Source: Wyeomyia smithii (lineage: Eukaryota; Arthropoda; Insecta; Diptera; Culicidae). Taken from it: a stretch of 64,000 nucleotides of DNA. The notes beneath the pieces are model-generated. The model was not told the DNA's origin, ran no database searches, and saw nothing but the letters and a program-made list of their open reading frames with translations. The position numbers were made by a program, and so were the translations under genes. This document shows positions 1-11,963 of this stretch, one piece after another (positions within the stretch are counted from its first letter, which is position 1; the number at the start of each line of letters is the position of its first letter). Location of the stretch: contig NC_073694.1 of assembly GCF_029784165.1 (NCBI RefSeq), forward strand, positions 28,916,506 to 28,980,505, in the 5' to 3' direction.

Positions 1-2453
1 GTTAGTACCTAACGCTTTGGACCACACTGGGCCTCCATACCTAAGTATGGATGAAACCACGCTGACAAGAAGTTTACGCTTGCTGTCATTCACCGCTGAG
101 CTATTCGACATTATTCGAGATAGTGCTGCAATAGCCGTTGATGCCCTCTCGCAAGCATACTCGACGTGACTCTTATATGTGAGCTTATCGTCAACCATAA
201 CCCCCAAGAGCTTCAAAGATCGCTTTGAGGTGATGCTGCAATCTCCGACTCTGACCACCGCCTGTTGCTCTGATTTGCGGTTATTCACAACTGTGACCTC
301 CGTCTTATGGTGCGCTAACTCCAGTTTCCTGGAGTGCATCCAGTCTTCGACCTTGCGTATACATTGCGCGGCCGTCAACTCGACCTCCTCGATCGACTCG
401 CCGTAGACCTCTAGCGTTATATCATTTGCAAAGCCGACGATCACAACTCCTACAGGGAACTTGAGTTTCAACACCCGTTATACATGACATTCAACAACAC
501 CGGCCCCAGGATAGAGCCATAGGGAACTCCTTCGGTAGTTGGGATGCACTTTTGACCCTCCTCCGTGGTGTAAACAAGTACTCGGTTCTGGAAGTAGTTT
601 TCGAGCATCTTGGATGCTCCTAAGCGCAAGCGCTATGGAGTCCCAACTGGCGCTATTGAACGCATTCTTCATGTCAAGCGTGACGATTGCGCAATAGCGT
701 ATGCCCCTTCTCTCGCGCTGGAATGATATCTCCGTCGTCTTGGTGACGCGGAGGATAGCATCCAGCGTGGACCTGCCTTTCCGAAAACCGAACTGGTTAC
801 TTGCCAGACTGTTTACACCCTCCGTGTACCTCACCAGTCTGTTGAGGATAATCCTCTCAAGCACCTTGCCCGCAGTGTCGCAGTGTATAGTCGATGGGTC
901 CCCTGACGGTTTTCCGGTTTTCGGCAGTAACAGTAAGCTCTACCGCTTTCACCTGTCCGGGAAGAGGCAGTCATCCAGGCACCTCTGCATGACTGCCCGA
1001 AACAGCCCGGGGGCCATTTTAATCGTCAGTCTGATTGCCAGGTTAGAGATTCCGTGGAAAGAGTCCTCTGATGATATGCTCCAGCATCGCTGGTGATCGC
1101 ACTGCAGGCGCCAGCGCACCTTTGGTCTTGGCCATTAAGATCCCATAGGCGTTACCCCACGGGTTCGTATTGCACGGAGGCACGCACTGCGGAGGCCCGC
1201 TATCGCATTGGTCCACCAGTAAACCGGTGGCTTCCCATTCCTAGGTTGGCGGGTCCTAGGCATGATGGCGTCGCACGCCCGCGATAGTACGGCAACTAGT
1301 TGGTCAGCAGTCGGGTGGAGCCAACTGCCTCCATTGCACTCTCTTCTCATTGCCTCATCGAATACCTCGGCATCGAAATGCTGTGTCTTTCAGCCGCGGA
1401 CGGTGTGAGTGTTGGTTCTACCCGTCACTTGCCGCCTTGCGTTGTTTTCTACATTATAGCAAACCGACTGGTGGTCGCTATTGGTGTAGCCATCGTCTAC
1501 CCTCCAGTTCGTGATCAGTCCTGTGCTGAAGAACGTCACATCGATGATCGACTCCGCACCATTTCTGCCAAATGCACATTTGGTCCCAACGTTGGCCAGA
1601 TCAAAGTTGAGCTTTGCCAATGCCTCCAATAGGATCTGACTCCGCTGGCTCGTGAGCGACTGGCCCACTCAACAGCCCAAGCGTTGAAATCACCCGCCAC
1701 CACCAACGGCGTTAGGCCCGTTAGCTTCATGAATAACTAGTCGAGCATCTGAGTGAACCTTTCGGTAGACCAACGTGGCGGAGCATAGACACTGCAGTAG
1801 AACACTCCGTTCACCTTTGCAACTGCGTACCCTTCGTTTGAGGTGGATACAACCTCCTGAATTGGGAACCTGCTTGTCGTCCATACGGCCGCCATACTGG
1901 ACCTATCCGCAACCCAGTTACCGTTTCCGGGAGGAATGCGGTAGGGGTCCGATACGATGGTGATGTCCGACAGCGACTCAGTGACTGCTAAGCTGCATTG
2001 CAGTGGTTAAGGTTCAGTTACGTTACCCTTATGCCCGTGGTTTCGTAGCCGGCTTACCGGCTGGGCACCTGGGGCCTCCCATAAAATGTTAGGCGTTCCG
2101 TTTTCCGGAACACACCATGCACTTGGGAGACTCCCCGCAACCCTTTGCTTTATGGCCTGCACCATCGAAACGTCTGCATAACTGGCTCCTGTCGGGCCCC
2201 TTGCAGGTCCAGGACTTATGTCCTCCCTCGAAGCACCGGAAGCAAACGTCCGGTTGTTAGAGTATACCCAGAGGGCATACTGATCAGCCGACCTTTTGCT
2301 TGCCTTCCTTTAGTGCCAGGTTCGCATCTGCCGATGCTAGTCGTAAGATGGCCACCCGGGACCCCGCTGAACCCTTTCTGAGGCGGATTGACGCTGTGGC
2401 CACTTCCACCCCGCATTTTTCTTAGAGGGCTTGTGCAACTTCGCATTCCTCGA
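1..2453 (-). pseudogene. Decayed R1-clade non-LTR retrotransposon, 3' end outside window
   Basis: Read on the minus strand this is gag then pol of an R1-type element. A zinc-knuckle stretch (CFRCFEGGHKSW and following) lies at about 2105-2248. Endonuclease residues GDFNAWAVEW lie near 1665-1695. Reverse transcriptase blocks (NQFGFRKGRST, IVTLDMKNAFNSASWDS) lie within 478-864. The same proteins occur in the better preserved copy at 35.4-39.2 kb, which fixes family and orientation. The frame is broken many times by stops and shifts, so this copy is dead. Its 5' end is truncated inside gag at about 2453, where mariner-like sequence begins. Unlike the other copy it keeps the middle of the endonuclease domain. 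R1-clade elements encode an APE-type endonuclease and RT used in target-primed reverse transcription. Confidence 0.85.
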
Positions 2454-4245
2454 ACCTGTGTCGCCCTGAATGGCAACGACTGGCAAGCAGGGATGTCATG
2501 TAGAAAACCTCATGCAGTTTGAGACGAGTTTTCTACGTAGAATACCTCTGCTAGAATACCAAACCAAAAACAAGTATTCTACGGAAATCTGCAAAAAGAT
2601 TTTTGTGGTGAGTTACAAGAAGAATAAACGAAATTTAAGTTTAAAAATATTATTTATTTTTATTTGTGATGATTAATTTGTGTGAATTGAGAACGAATTT
2701 GACAGTTAAAATCGTTGCCTTCAATCTCCATCGATTGAATTTGTATTTGATGTGTTTCATAAGTTTTCGAATTAGAAATACTTACCGTTTGCAAAATTTT
2801 CTAGGGCTTTCTAGCCAGTACAAACAACAAACACAGGTATGTTTAATTTTATCTTCGAAACTTTATATAAATTTGTAAATTAAATTAAGTAGCAATTCGA
2901 AACCCAAAAAATGAGTAATTGCTTAACTTGAAACTGAGTAATACTGTACCAAAAAGTGAGTCACAATCACTCAGTTTTTAAAACGCCTTGTTTCTCAATT
3001 ATGCGTATTTACGGAGTTACTCAGTTTATGAGTTGTTCCACTTTTCGCGAAAATACGTCAAATCTTACTAATTTTAAAGTTATTTCACCCGAGGGTGTTA
3101 AAAATTCTTCCTGCAACCGTGTAAAGTTGCATGGAATTTTTGGTGGACTTTTTATGCCCACCATGCACCGTTGAGATGTTGGGTTCACACTAAATATTGT
3201 GCATTTTAATAAAAATTATCAAAACGTCGCTGATAAACTACCAGTTAGGCTCACTTCCACACCACAATATATCTAACTAATGGTAGCAGTGGTCATAAGC
3301 TCCTACAAGGGTAGGCTCACTTCCGACGTTTATTTTTGGTGTTCTCGCAATACTGCAACCATCTCAGCCGCCACTGCACTGTCAGTCCGGTTTACAAAAA
3401 CAAATACATTGAATTCATTCCCGCAGTCCATATTGTGTGAACACGCAGTTGTTCTATGTGTTTGTAAAATCAAAAAAAAAGTGCGGAAGTTGGAAGTCCG
3501 ACTTCCGAACTCCAATTTAGTGCTGGCGCCACAGTATATAAGATTTGACAGCGATAGCATAGTTCTGTAGAAATCAGGCCTTAGATGCGCCTTTGCTGTT
3601 ACACTGATTTTGTATGTGACGTATATTAAGCGATTTTTCTTTCATTAGCATTTTTGGATGACAACAAATATGTTGTTGAACCGTGAACTACGATTGAAAT
3701 TATTGAGTAAAAACTTTGTTTACTTTTTTGAGTTTCTTTATCATTGCTTGTTTCACCATAATCACAAAGTAGTCCGGAAAAACACTTTCTTGCTTCTTCG
3801 TGTTTCTTTCTCTATTGTTATATAAATTTTCCCGTTTCTTAAATACACCTAATCAGCGCAGCGTAGGCATTTTATGACTCATACTGTGAATTTTCGAGTG
3901 TTTGAGAATTCTCTACTTGCAAGAGGTTTTCTACCATAGAAAACGTAGAATACAGTTTTCTACGTAGATTACTTACGAGTCCCGAAAAATGGCGTAGAAT
4001 ACCATCCCTGCTGGCAAGGCACTTTGTATTTTACTTCCCCCACGAAGGAAGTAAGCACCAAGGTGAAGTTTCTTCCCTAGTTCCCTAAGAAGGTGCTGCT
4101 GTGGCTGACTATTAGCGAGAAGGGGATGTCAAAGCTGCTCTTGTTTCGTTCCGGACAGGCCGTGAACGGGGAAATTCATGGTATGAAGTGTCTGCCGGAA
4201 GTTGTGTCGTTCGTCAAAAATCCCATAACGCCGAAAACGCGATGT
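2454..4245 (+). pseudogene. Tc1/mariner-type transposase fragment split by a hAT-type MITE
   Basis: Two pieces (2454-2487 and 4019-4245) read in one frame when the 2488-4010 insertion and one target copy are ignored. The first piece ends in LNGNDWQ. The second continues with TKVKF, then after one stop FPKKVLLWL and ISEKGMSK, and later QAVNGEI and CLPEVVSFVKN. These resemble the transposase catalytic-core region that precedes the second catalytic Asp in mosquito Tc1/mariner proteins. The N-terminal DNA-binding part and the C-terminal catalytic residues are absent, and the piece ends at the MITE starting at 4250. Family is from recognition of motifs, not a search. Confidence 0.6.
2488..4010. 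mobile_element. hAT-type non-autonomous element (MITE), 1,523 bp
   Basis: The ends begin CAGGGATG and finish CATCCCTG. They are flanked by a perfect 8-bp duplication CTGGCAAG (2480-2487 and 4011-4018). An 8-bp duplication with CAG-type ends is the hAT hallmark. Subterminal sequence is rich in the GTAGAA/TTCTAC motif on both sides. No transposase ORF is visible. It interrupts a mariner transposase fragment and is therefore younger than it. Confidence 0.85.
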
Positions 4246-4249
4246 TTAA

Positions 4250-4692
4250 AGGGCTATTCCCACTGCTTCCGTTCCGGGACCGGGCTCGTCCGGGACTTTT
4301 CATGCATTCACACTGCGCCGTGCTTGAACCGTGCCTGCGCTGCGCTCTGGCTGAGAAATGTTGATGTGTGTATGTGAAAAAACGTCTTTCTCTTTTTTTC
4401 ATACCGCAGCTCACTCCGCGCGAAATATGTCACTACAACATACACGCATCCACCCGAGTGCCTTCCGTGCACTCTCCGGCCAACACAAAGTATCGTCGGC
4501 AACGATAGTTTTTCTCTCGCACTGCAGCAGCACGACGGCAACTCAACGCTGCCCCGGTCTAGGCACGGCGCGTCGGTGTGAATGCGTTCATAAGAACGCA
4601 TGCAATCAATCTCAAACGAGCCCGGACGACACGCGGAACAGCCACGGCCCGGTCACGGCCCGGTCCCGGAACGGAAGCAGTGGGAAGAGCCC
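4250..4692. mobile_element. MITE with long GC-rich inverted ends, possibly TTAA-flanked
   Basis: Left end GGGCTATTCCCACTGCTTCC and right end GGAAGCAGTGGGAAGAGCCC are inverted repeats extending well over 50 bp, including a GTTCCGGGACCGGG block and a second match around the CATTCACAC motif. TTAA occurs at 4246-4249 and 4693-4696, with one extra A at the left junction, so a piggyBac-like target is likely but not exact. No coding capacity. It caps the 3' side of the mariner relic. Confidence 0.7.
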
Positions 4693-4710
4693 TTAACGCC
4701 GGTACACTGG

Positions 4711-6289
4711 TAGGGATGGGCGAACGGCTCATGAGCCGTTCAAATGAACCGGTTCTTAGAAAAGAGCGAAAGAACGAACTGCTCACGAAAAAGAGCCACG
4801 GTTCTTTGAGCGCACCAGAACTGATGGGTTCGCGCGAACCCGAAGTTTACCGAGAAAACACGAACTGTCAACGCTCGTGAATTATTGTGAACCATGAGCA
4901 GAGTTGCCAATAAAAATTTTATTTAAACTGGAAGAATGCTAAAGAAAAAACTGGAAAAAACTGGATTTCAAAAAAATTTAATGAATGGCATAAAAAATGC
5001 AATAGAGCTTCTCTGTGATGGTTACAGAATCCAATGTTAGTTTTAAATAAAGCAAAAAATCACTCATTTCAATCAGAACTGTTCTGTTTCGGGTTTTCTT
5101 TTCTTTTAATTTTATTGTAATCTCCTATAAATTTAAAACTGCCTAATCAATTTATCTCAAAATTATGAAAATGAACTTTACCTTAACTTTTAACAAGAGT
5201 ACTGATGCAACATTTTTTTACGTTACATCTGTGAAGTTTAAGTCACAATTATCTTTTGGTATCTAATTATCCGAGCATATTTTAAAGTGCTACGCAACAG
5301 AAATTATTTTGAAGAATGCCGCTTGTATATAACATTTTTGAGATCGATTGTTTCTATTTTTAAATAACATATTAGGCTATAATTGGAATTGCTTCTTTTC
5401 ACGATCTGGTGAAATCTATTTGTCAGTTTCTGAATAAAGCTTATCTTACTTTCCTTTTCCATCTCATTAATGCTATGTAGTTTATATTTTGGCCGTGTTT
5501 CGTGCGAGAAAATAGAATAGGCTGGAAACGTAGATAAGAATTGTTCTTTTTCTTTTTCTGTGTGGACTCATCACTGCGACCAGAGCATAGATCTATTGTG
5601 ATATTGCAAGGTGTTTTCTGTACTCCGCACTTCATATTATTAGCAGTAACACTATTGAAGTAAGTGAAACGCTTATCATTCATATCAGTGCTTATGTGTA
5701 ATTACCTTTCCGTTTCAAGCTTACTGCTCTACTATACCAAGCCTCTGTCCATCCTAACAATATCGCCTAGTTACAATTCCCTGGAGAGAACTTCCATATG
5801 TTACTCACACCAGTCTATTATAATAGTTTTATTATAATAGGGACTTATTTTTGCTAGAAGGAGAGTCAACAGGGGTACTGTAGAATCCAGATTGAAGGAA
5901 GGGTAAGTGGTGGGAAGCCTGAGAATAAACCCAACCCACGACCACCCGCTTACCAAAGCAGACTCTGTAACCTTGCGGCTACGGAGCTCCCCATAAGAAT
6001 TGTTACAATGATTTAACACTCTACAACATTTACGTTCTCAGAATATTTCCGAAAACCAATCGGAGCTTGAGTACTTAAAAAATCTGGTGAAAACTGGGGA
6101 ATAAACGAAAAAACTGGAAGATTCTGGTACTAAACTGTTTGACTGGATCACTCGAAATAAACTGGAAGAATCCAGTTTAAACTGGAACATTGGCAACTCT
6201 GACCATGAGCCGTTCATGTGAGTCGGTTCGGAATGGTGAGTGAGCGGTTCAGAGCCGCTCTTGCAAAAGAGCCGTTTCGCCCACCCCTA
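4711..6289. mobile_element. Outer hAT-type MITE with TAGGG(A/G)TGGGCG ends
   Basis: Terminal inverted repeats TAGGGATGGGCGAACGGCTC (left) and the complement of TAGGGGTGGGCGAAACGGCT (right) are flanked by a perfect 8-bp duplication TACACTGG (4703-4710, 6290-6297). The arms carry many copies of GAGCCGTTC/GAACGGCTC. A second complete element (4899-6201) lies inside, so the element proper is only about 270 bp. No ORF of its own. Confidence 0.88.
4899..6201. mobile_element. Inner hAT-type MITE with CAGAGTTGCCAAT ends
   Basis: Ends CAGAGTTGCCAAT and ATTGGCAACTCTG are perfect inverted repeats flanked by a perfect 8-bp duplication ACCATGAG (4891-4898, 6202-6209). The subterminal motif AAACTGGAA recurs many times. 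A second, truncated copy of the family lies at 18065-19046. Relative to that copy this one has about 0.8 kb of extra interior (roughly 5.2-5.99 kb), either an insertion here or a deletion there. Confidence 0.9.
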
Positions 6290-6297
6290 TACACTGG

Positions 6298-9200
6298 CAG
6301 AATTGGCAGAAAAAATGATTTGCTACATAAATTTCGACATACTCAACTTTGAACAGCTCCACTATTTTTTTGGGACATCCTAGCTCTTTGAAGTCTTCGG
6401 CCAAGTTGTAAGGCATCAAAAAACCTACCACCTGAAGTTAGAGAACCTATGGTTTGAGCCACTTTGAGCTCTTTAGAATGGAAAAGGCAAAAATGTTGGT
6501 TTTTCCATACAAATCTCCATATAAATTTGAAATGCAATGCGCCAAGCGGAGACTAAACCGATCGACTTCCGATAAATTTAGGATTGTTTGGGGCTCCAAA
6601 TAGAACACAAAAAAACTTGGTTCTGGCTTTCTACTATCAAGTTTCGTTTTTCTCATATAACGATTCCCCACCCTGATACATATACAAGAAATAGATTAAA
6701 TATTACTATTAATAACCAAAGTAATTACCCCAATAGATCAAAAAATGGTCGCACTAGCAAACTCCAGTCTAAAATTTTCAATCACCTATGAAGAAGATAG
6801 ATTTTTAGGTGATCCCTGCACAAATTCATTCTGATACATCTCCTAACAAAATCTATAACGCGACCACCAACGCAACGAAGGATCGTTCGATTAAATAGTT
6901 TTAATTGATCAGTTTAGCTTTCAGCCAAACTACGACACAGCACTAATTTTGCCACCCTGCAGCTAACCTCAATCATTGAGTGCAAAGTTTGGACTCAGTT
7001 TTGCTGAACCCGGTAATTTTCAAGGCGCCTGGCTGAGTAAACGGACCGGACCCCTAATTAGTGTTCACCAGTAATCATTCCGACTCCGGTAAAAGGTGCT
7101 AAACGTTTTTCGCTTATAGACGAAAGACATCAATTTTCACTGCCAAGAAGTAGTCCACAAGTGAGAGCTTCAAAAGCAAAAAGGGGGTAATTTTCTGAAA
7201 TGCCATAGCAGCATTTATAATAATTGCGATAAATTGATTTTCGAAAAAAAATCTCAAAAAAAAAAAACGGGAGCGTGAAGGATTGCGATTTGGCCACTTT
7301 TTTTTCAGTGCCTTCTAAGGTTGAGTTGATCCCGTTTGCGCGCTGGAAATCAGTCCAAGCTCCTTCGAGTTAATCCCGATGGATGGGCAGAGCAGAAAGG
7401 GGACGATAAAATTTAATTGCTTTCCAATTGAGCCGGGATAGAGTTTCGCAATCCTTTCCTATCCCTAAGGACCCTCAAAAGATTCGAGCGTTCAGGTAGA
7501 AGCGTCCGCTTTTTGTTTCGTTTCACACATAAATAAAGCCGGATCAAACCATCCCTTTCGAGAAAAAGAGGTTTCATCGATCGGAGAAAAAAAGGTTTGT
7601 GCGGAATGAATTTTCCCGATCAAAACGCGTGAGAACCGGCGAAGCTGATTGTAGGATTTCTTCTGCGTTTTCATTTTTGATCTATTTTCTGCTGACTTGC
7701 TTTCGGTCGAAGCTAGAAATTAAACATTCAGATGAACGCGGCACAGTTTAAGACAATCCTTAAATTATAGCATCCCTTTCGTTATGCGAAGGCCTCAAGC
7801 GTCCGAAGCTGGAATCCTTAAATTTAGCAATTAAAATTAAAGAACATGATTCAAATATTTTTATTGCTTCATTTTCCCTTCGATTTGTTTTGTTTTGCCC
7901 CCGGCGATGATCTACTTCGCGCCACGTTTTTCTTCTATTTTCTATTCCGATCGGATCTCCGCCCTCCCAGCGAGACCGGGCGCGCGTTTACGCCTTTCCG
8001 ACCATTCAGCTGGAAAATTTTAATTAGTCTACCCGATAACGAGTTGATCGAGTTTGGCCGGTCAGCCCCGGAAGGATTGACACTGCTACGCGGGGAACGA
8101 ATCTAAACGTTTCCTAATCGCGTGCAAAGCGGGTGGCACCCGGCTCGGGCTGATTGATGATTGGATCATGAAATTCAAGAAGTCACCCTCCGGGGCTTGA
8201 AGGATTCCACTCAGGTGCGGCTAGTGGATCCTGCGTGCTGACTGTGCGGGTGGCGCCGTCCTTGCTCGGGTAGAATTTCAAGATGTAGGTTTCGATCTGC
8301 GGTTCTTCTTTAACAGAATTAGACACAGAAGAATGTCGAAAGCAAACAGTTCGATCAGCGGGTAATTGGAGACAATGGGATAGACAAACTAAGAAAATTA
8401 TCTCGCAGATAAGCCCTTTATCGGCTGTCATTTGTCATCATTTTGTCAGTCGCTGCGCTATGAGTTTCATAGCTTTAAAAATTTTAAATACCTGAATAAA
8501 ATGCTCGCAAATTTCACAATTTATTACACCGGAATTAAAACATTTCTCACCGAAATCTCATCGGGTTCCCGCAGGTCTCGCAGGTTGCGTGAGCATTTCG
8601 CATTTCCCCCCGAATGGAAACCAATAACCCTAATTGCCCTGCTAACCAATTACCAAATTTTGAGAAGCTGCTTAAGCGACAAGGGTAAAAAATGATTATG
8701 ACCAGAGTAGCACGCAGTGCGGTTAGAAACGAAGCGACAGACGAAAAAAAAACAGCGGAGAACAAATTTCCCACCCGTTCGTGTGGAATTTTTATTCGCT
8801 GCCATTAGATTTCACGAGCTGCATACGACGATGGCGTTTATTTTTCTTAATGTTCACGGCAAATTTTGGCACATTTGGGAACACGCGACCGGTCAAGCAA
8901 GGCGCGAGGACATGCCCATGCTGTCCCGCATGAGCAATGAAGCTGTTTCTTTCGGGATGCTGCTGTGAAAATGGCATTTCGTGTTAGCGCGCTCGCAAAT
9001 GCTATCTAATTTCTCACTCGCTTGTATTCGGTGGGATGCAGAGCGAGAAGAAAAAAGCTCTCTAACTTATGCAAAGCAGCGGTAACCGAAGCGAGAATAA
9101 GACTGACTTATTTCACAGCCGGCCAGGGCACTGCATTTTAATGATTATTGCGCGTAACGAACAAACGCTTTAGAAAAATGATCAGCATCCATTAGGCGAA

Positions 9201-9600
9201 ATCGGTTTCGACCTGATTTGTGGATCGTTTGGTGGGTTCATGACCGCAGTGTCCACCCTAAGTGGCCAAATCATCATTACGCGGACGCTCTCTGAAACAA
9301 ATCACACCACCTTATTAACATCTTGTACCGAGAGGGAACCAGAGGCGAGCGAAAAATTGATTTTCGATGATCGTTAATAATTTCGAACTAATTGAAGTGG
9401 TTGAAATTATTTTTCGACTACACTTGAAAGTTGGATGGTGCGAAACTACGTCAGTATTTAACGAAATTACAGCACTTTTTTGCTAGACGTGATATTTGGT
9501 TCTCAAATGTAGAACACTTTTTTATCAGGCATATAAGTGAAGAATAGGGTAAAATTTTCAACAATGATGTTTGCTAGAATGATCCAAAAGTGAATCGAAA
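6298..9600. other. No recognisable gene; unassigned sequence
   Basis: About 3.3 kb without an ORF that resembles a known protein and without clear element ends. 7.3-9.1 kb is less AT-rich and looks less repetitive than its surroundings, so it may be intron or intergenic DNA of a host locus. Short open frames on both strands (for example 7846-8106, 8183-8431) show no recognisable motif. Confidence 0.4.
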
Positions 9601-9605
9601 ATCAT

Positions 9606-10664
9606 GTCTCGAAGTCGTTGCTTCTCCTGGCACTTTATTCTAAAACCAAATATCGCAATTACGGCTCTCACAAGAGGAGCTGCGAGAATTGGACTCACCA
9701 TCAACGCTGAGGGGGGAGCAGGGTTTATCACGGATTTCGTAACCAAATTAAGTTCCGCAGCCTCCAAAATTGGCGCTCTACTGAACGCCGATCCTTACGG
9801 TGCACATAGGAGTATTTGACCCAAAAAGTTGGCCAAAAGTCCGACATACAAAATACACGATTGCCATTATTTTTAATTAATTTCAGTTAAAACATACCCT
9901 CATGCTATCCCAGAACCCATTGGTGTCTTATCACATAAACCAAACTGTTATATTTCAAAGTTATTCCACAGTAAATTGGTCAGTTTGAAAAATACCTGCT
10001 ACTGCTCGGGTGGCGTATAAAATTGAAAAATTATGTCAAATAGTTTTTCTCTCTCACAGGACATAATCTACAAGATAAGTAAAATGTTTTGCAATATTTA
10101 AAACGTTGAATGCATAAAATAATCATAAATTGTTTACAAAATAAGTGATTATGAAAACCAACCGCGATATATTGTGAAATTAAATTTATGATTTAGTAAC
10201 CTCTCGGGCAAGTCCCGTCGAAGCTTTATTCATTAACAGAAAGGTCAAAGCCTGCTGAGAATATACGAAAAAAAAATCTTCCTCCTGGTTCCTCTTTTTT
10301 ATTTCATTGACATTTTATCAAATGAAGATTTATATGGAAATTTCTAAATTTTTGTTTTATATCATGTGTAAAAAGACACTAGAAAAATGGAGCAAGCGAA
10401 TTTAAAGTAATATGTTATATATTGGGTGACGTTTCAAATGGATGTCACCTTTTTTGTGTTGATTATACGAAAATAACACGTTTTTGATGTAAATCTATCC
10501 CATTACTACCAAAATAGAGCGACTTGGACTTTTGGCCAGCTTTTTGGCTCAAATACTCCTATGTGCGGTGGCACTCTGTGGGTATGGATCGTGGACGTGG
10601 AAGAAGACCGATCGGCGAGCGCTGGAAGTCTTCGAACGTCAAATCCTGCGATCGGTGGTAGACT
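9606..10664 (+). pseudogene. RTE-clade retrotransposon ORF C-terminal relic, interrupted
   Basis: The right part (10566-10664) reads VALCGYGSWTWKKTDRRALE followed by VFERQILR, the conserved segment just after the RT domain in insect RTE-type ORFs. Left of the inserted MITE, PPKLALY-stop-TPILT (about 9761-9799) is the part that should precede it, and EVV near 9610 fits the usual EVVDEF block further upstream. Several stops and frame changes show decay. The two halves join in frame once the MITE and one target copy are removed. Confidence 0.7.
9803..10565. mobile_element. 763-bp MITE with CACATAGGAGTATTTGA ends
   Basis: Left end starts CACATAGGAGTATTTGA and right end is its complement (about 40 bp with few mismatches). 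A 5-bp duplication CGGTG flanks it (9798-9802, 10566-10570). It has no coding capacity. The superfamily is not clear from a 5-bp duplication. It splits the RTE relic, which gives an independent check on its borders. Confidence 0.8.
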
Positions 10665-11139
10665 AGAAAATGACAAATCACGAGCTACATTAAGTATACA
10701 ATAAAGACAACTTTAAGACAGACCCCGCACACGTTAAATGTGTGCTGTCGATGAGGATGTCCGAACTGGTGTTACTCAAAATTCATCCGTCAAAATGGTT
10801 TGCTAAACTCTTCTTCTTGCATACCGACTTTTATTAGAAATCCAGAAATTTAATAGTTAAATAATTAATTACCCCGACGCAAGTCGATCCTCATCATAAA
10901 CATAGATGAGAATTCCATTATTACTCCCCGGGTTATGAAAACGAGTTTACCAATCAGCAAAGTACGCACGCTCCCCAGTCGCTGCAGAAAAAGCTAGGGG
11001 GCAATACCCCTTATATCTTAAATTGCGATCGTGGTTATTCCCCCGTCCTGAAGCAAACCGACAAGAAAGATCGTCCGGAACGTCCGCTCCACAGGACTTG
11101 GTAGCGTAGAAAAACAATCCGACCAAACAGTGACGGTTA

Positions 11140-11225
11140 TCAGTTTACAGCCTGCTTTCAAAAGGCAAGAGGTTCAAGGAATTGCTCGAACGAAGTCTGT
11201 TTATTTTAATTTACTACAATCCAAC
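11140..11225 (+). promoter_or_regulatory. Putative start region and 5' UTR of the cecropin-like gene
   Basis: An arthropod-type initiator match TCAGTT begins at 11140, about 85 bp before the proposed ATG. No convincing TATA box is seen 30 bp upstream. Further upstream are C-run elements that loosely resemble kappaB sites (GGTTATTCCCCC at about 11033-11044, GGGGGCAATACCCC at about 10998-11011), which would fit an immune gene, but none is a perfect consensus. Confidence 0.3.
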
Positions 11226-11457
11226 ATGAACTTCGACAAGCTATACGCAATCGTGCTGCTGGTCGCCTTGGTGCTGAGCCTGGGACAAACTGAAGCTGGA
11301 TTTTTAGACGTCTTGATAATGTTTTGCTGGAACCATTTTACAGGAAGTAGTCGTAGGCCATTCTTTGAAAACCTCAACGCAAGTTTTAAAGGCCTCCCAA
11401 AAGACCCTTCCAGTTATTGCTGCATATGGGGCAATGGACGCGGTTCTCGAAGGCTAA
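11226..11457 (+). CDS. Divergent cecropin-like secreted peptide (two-exon model)
   Basis: The ATG at 11226 opens with MNFDKLYAIVLLVALVLSLG followed by QTEAG, almost the mosquito cecropin signal peptide, normally cleaved after TEA. After position 11309 the frame departs from cecropins, but a frame starting at 11344 reads TSTQVLKASQKTLPVIAAYG and ends with Gly before a stop at 11455. This aligns with the cecropin KASEKALPVV segment. Removing 11310-11343 (GT...ACAG) joins the two in phase and gives 65 residues, against about 59-60 for mosquito cecropins. That intron would be only 34 nt with a weak donor, far below usual insect introns. The alternatives are a frameshifted pseudogene, or the unspliced ORF 11226-11507. 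The predicted mature peptide has about 4 acidic and 3 lysine residues, so it would not be cationic like normal cecropins, which act on bacterial membranes. Confidence 0.6.
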
Positions 11458-11963
11458 CACAGCGATCAAATGCATTAGATGGAGCGATGCTGTCAAATTA
11501 CTCATAAATCTAGAACATTTTTTTACCCGCTAACCTTAGAGTAATGGTTTGTGTCGAAGCACACAAGGCTAGGGAAGTGTATCGAGCTGGAAGAAGACTA
11601 TTATAAAAGGTAAATATGAAAATATTTCGTTTTATATATTATTGTTTTATTTTTGGACTACCCTTGTAACAGAAATATAAAAGAATTACGAAAAATTGAT
11701 ATACACAGGGTAAAGTTGTTAGTCATTTGAGATACACAGCATCTTATTGGGAAACGCTTCGTTAACTATTGTAAATAATTCGAATTACCTGTAATCCGCT
11801 GTTACAGCCCCAAAGCACCATATATTATCAAACTGCACCCTTAAATTTACATCGAAACCAAACACACTCTACTTGAATGATATAACACAAAACAGATTTT
11901 TTTTCTTCCTCATGTTTTTTACCATTTTACGCCGGTAACCGCTGAAATATTAAACACTTATTA

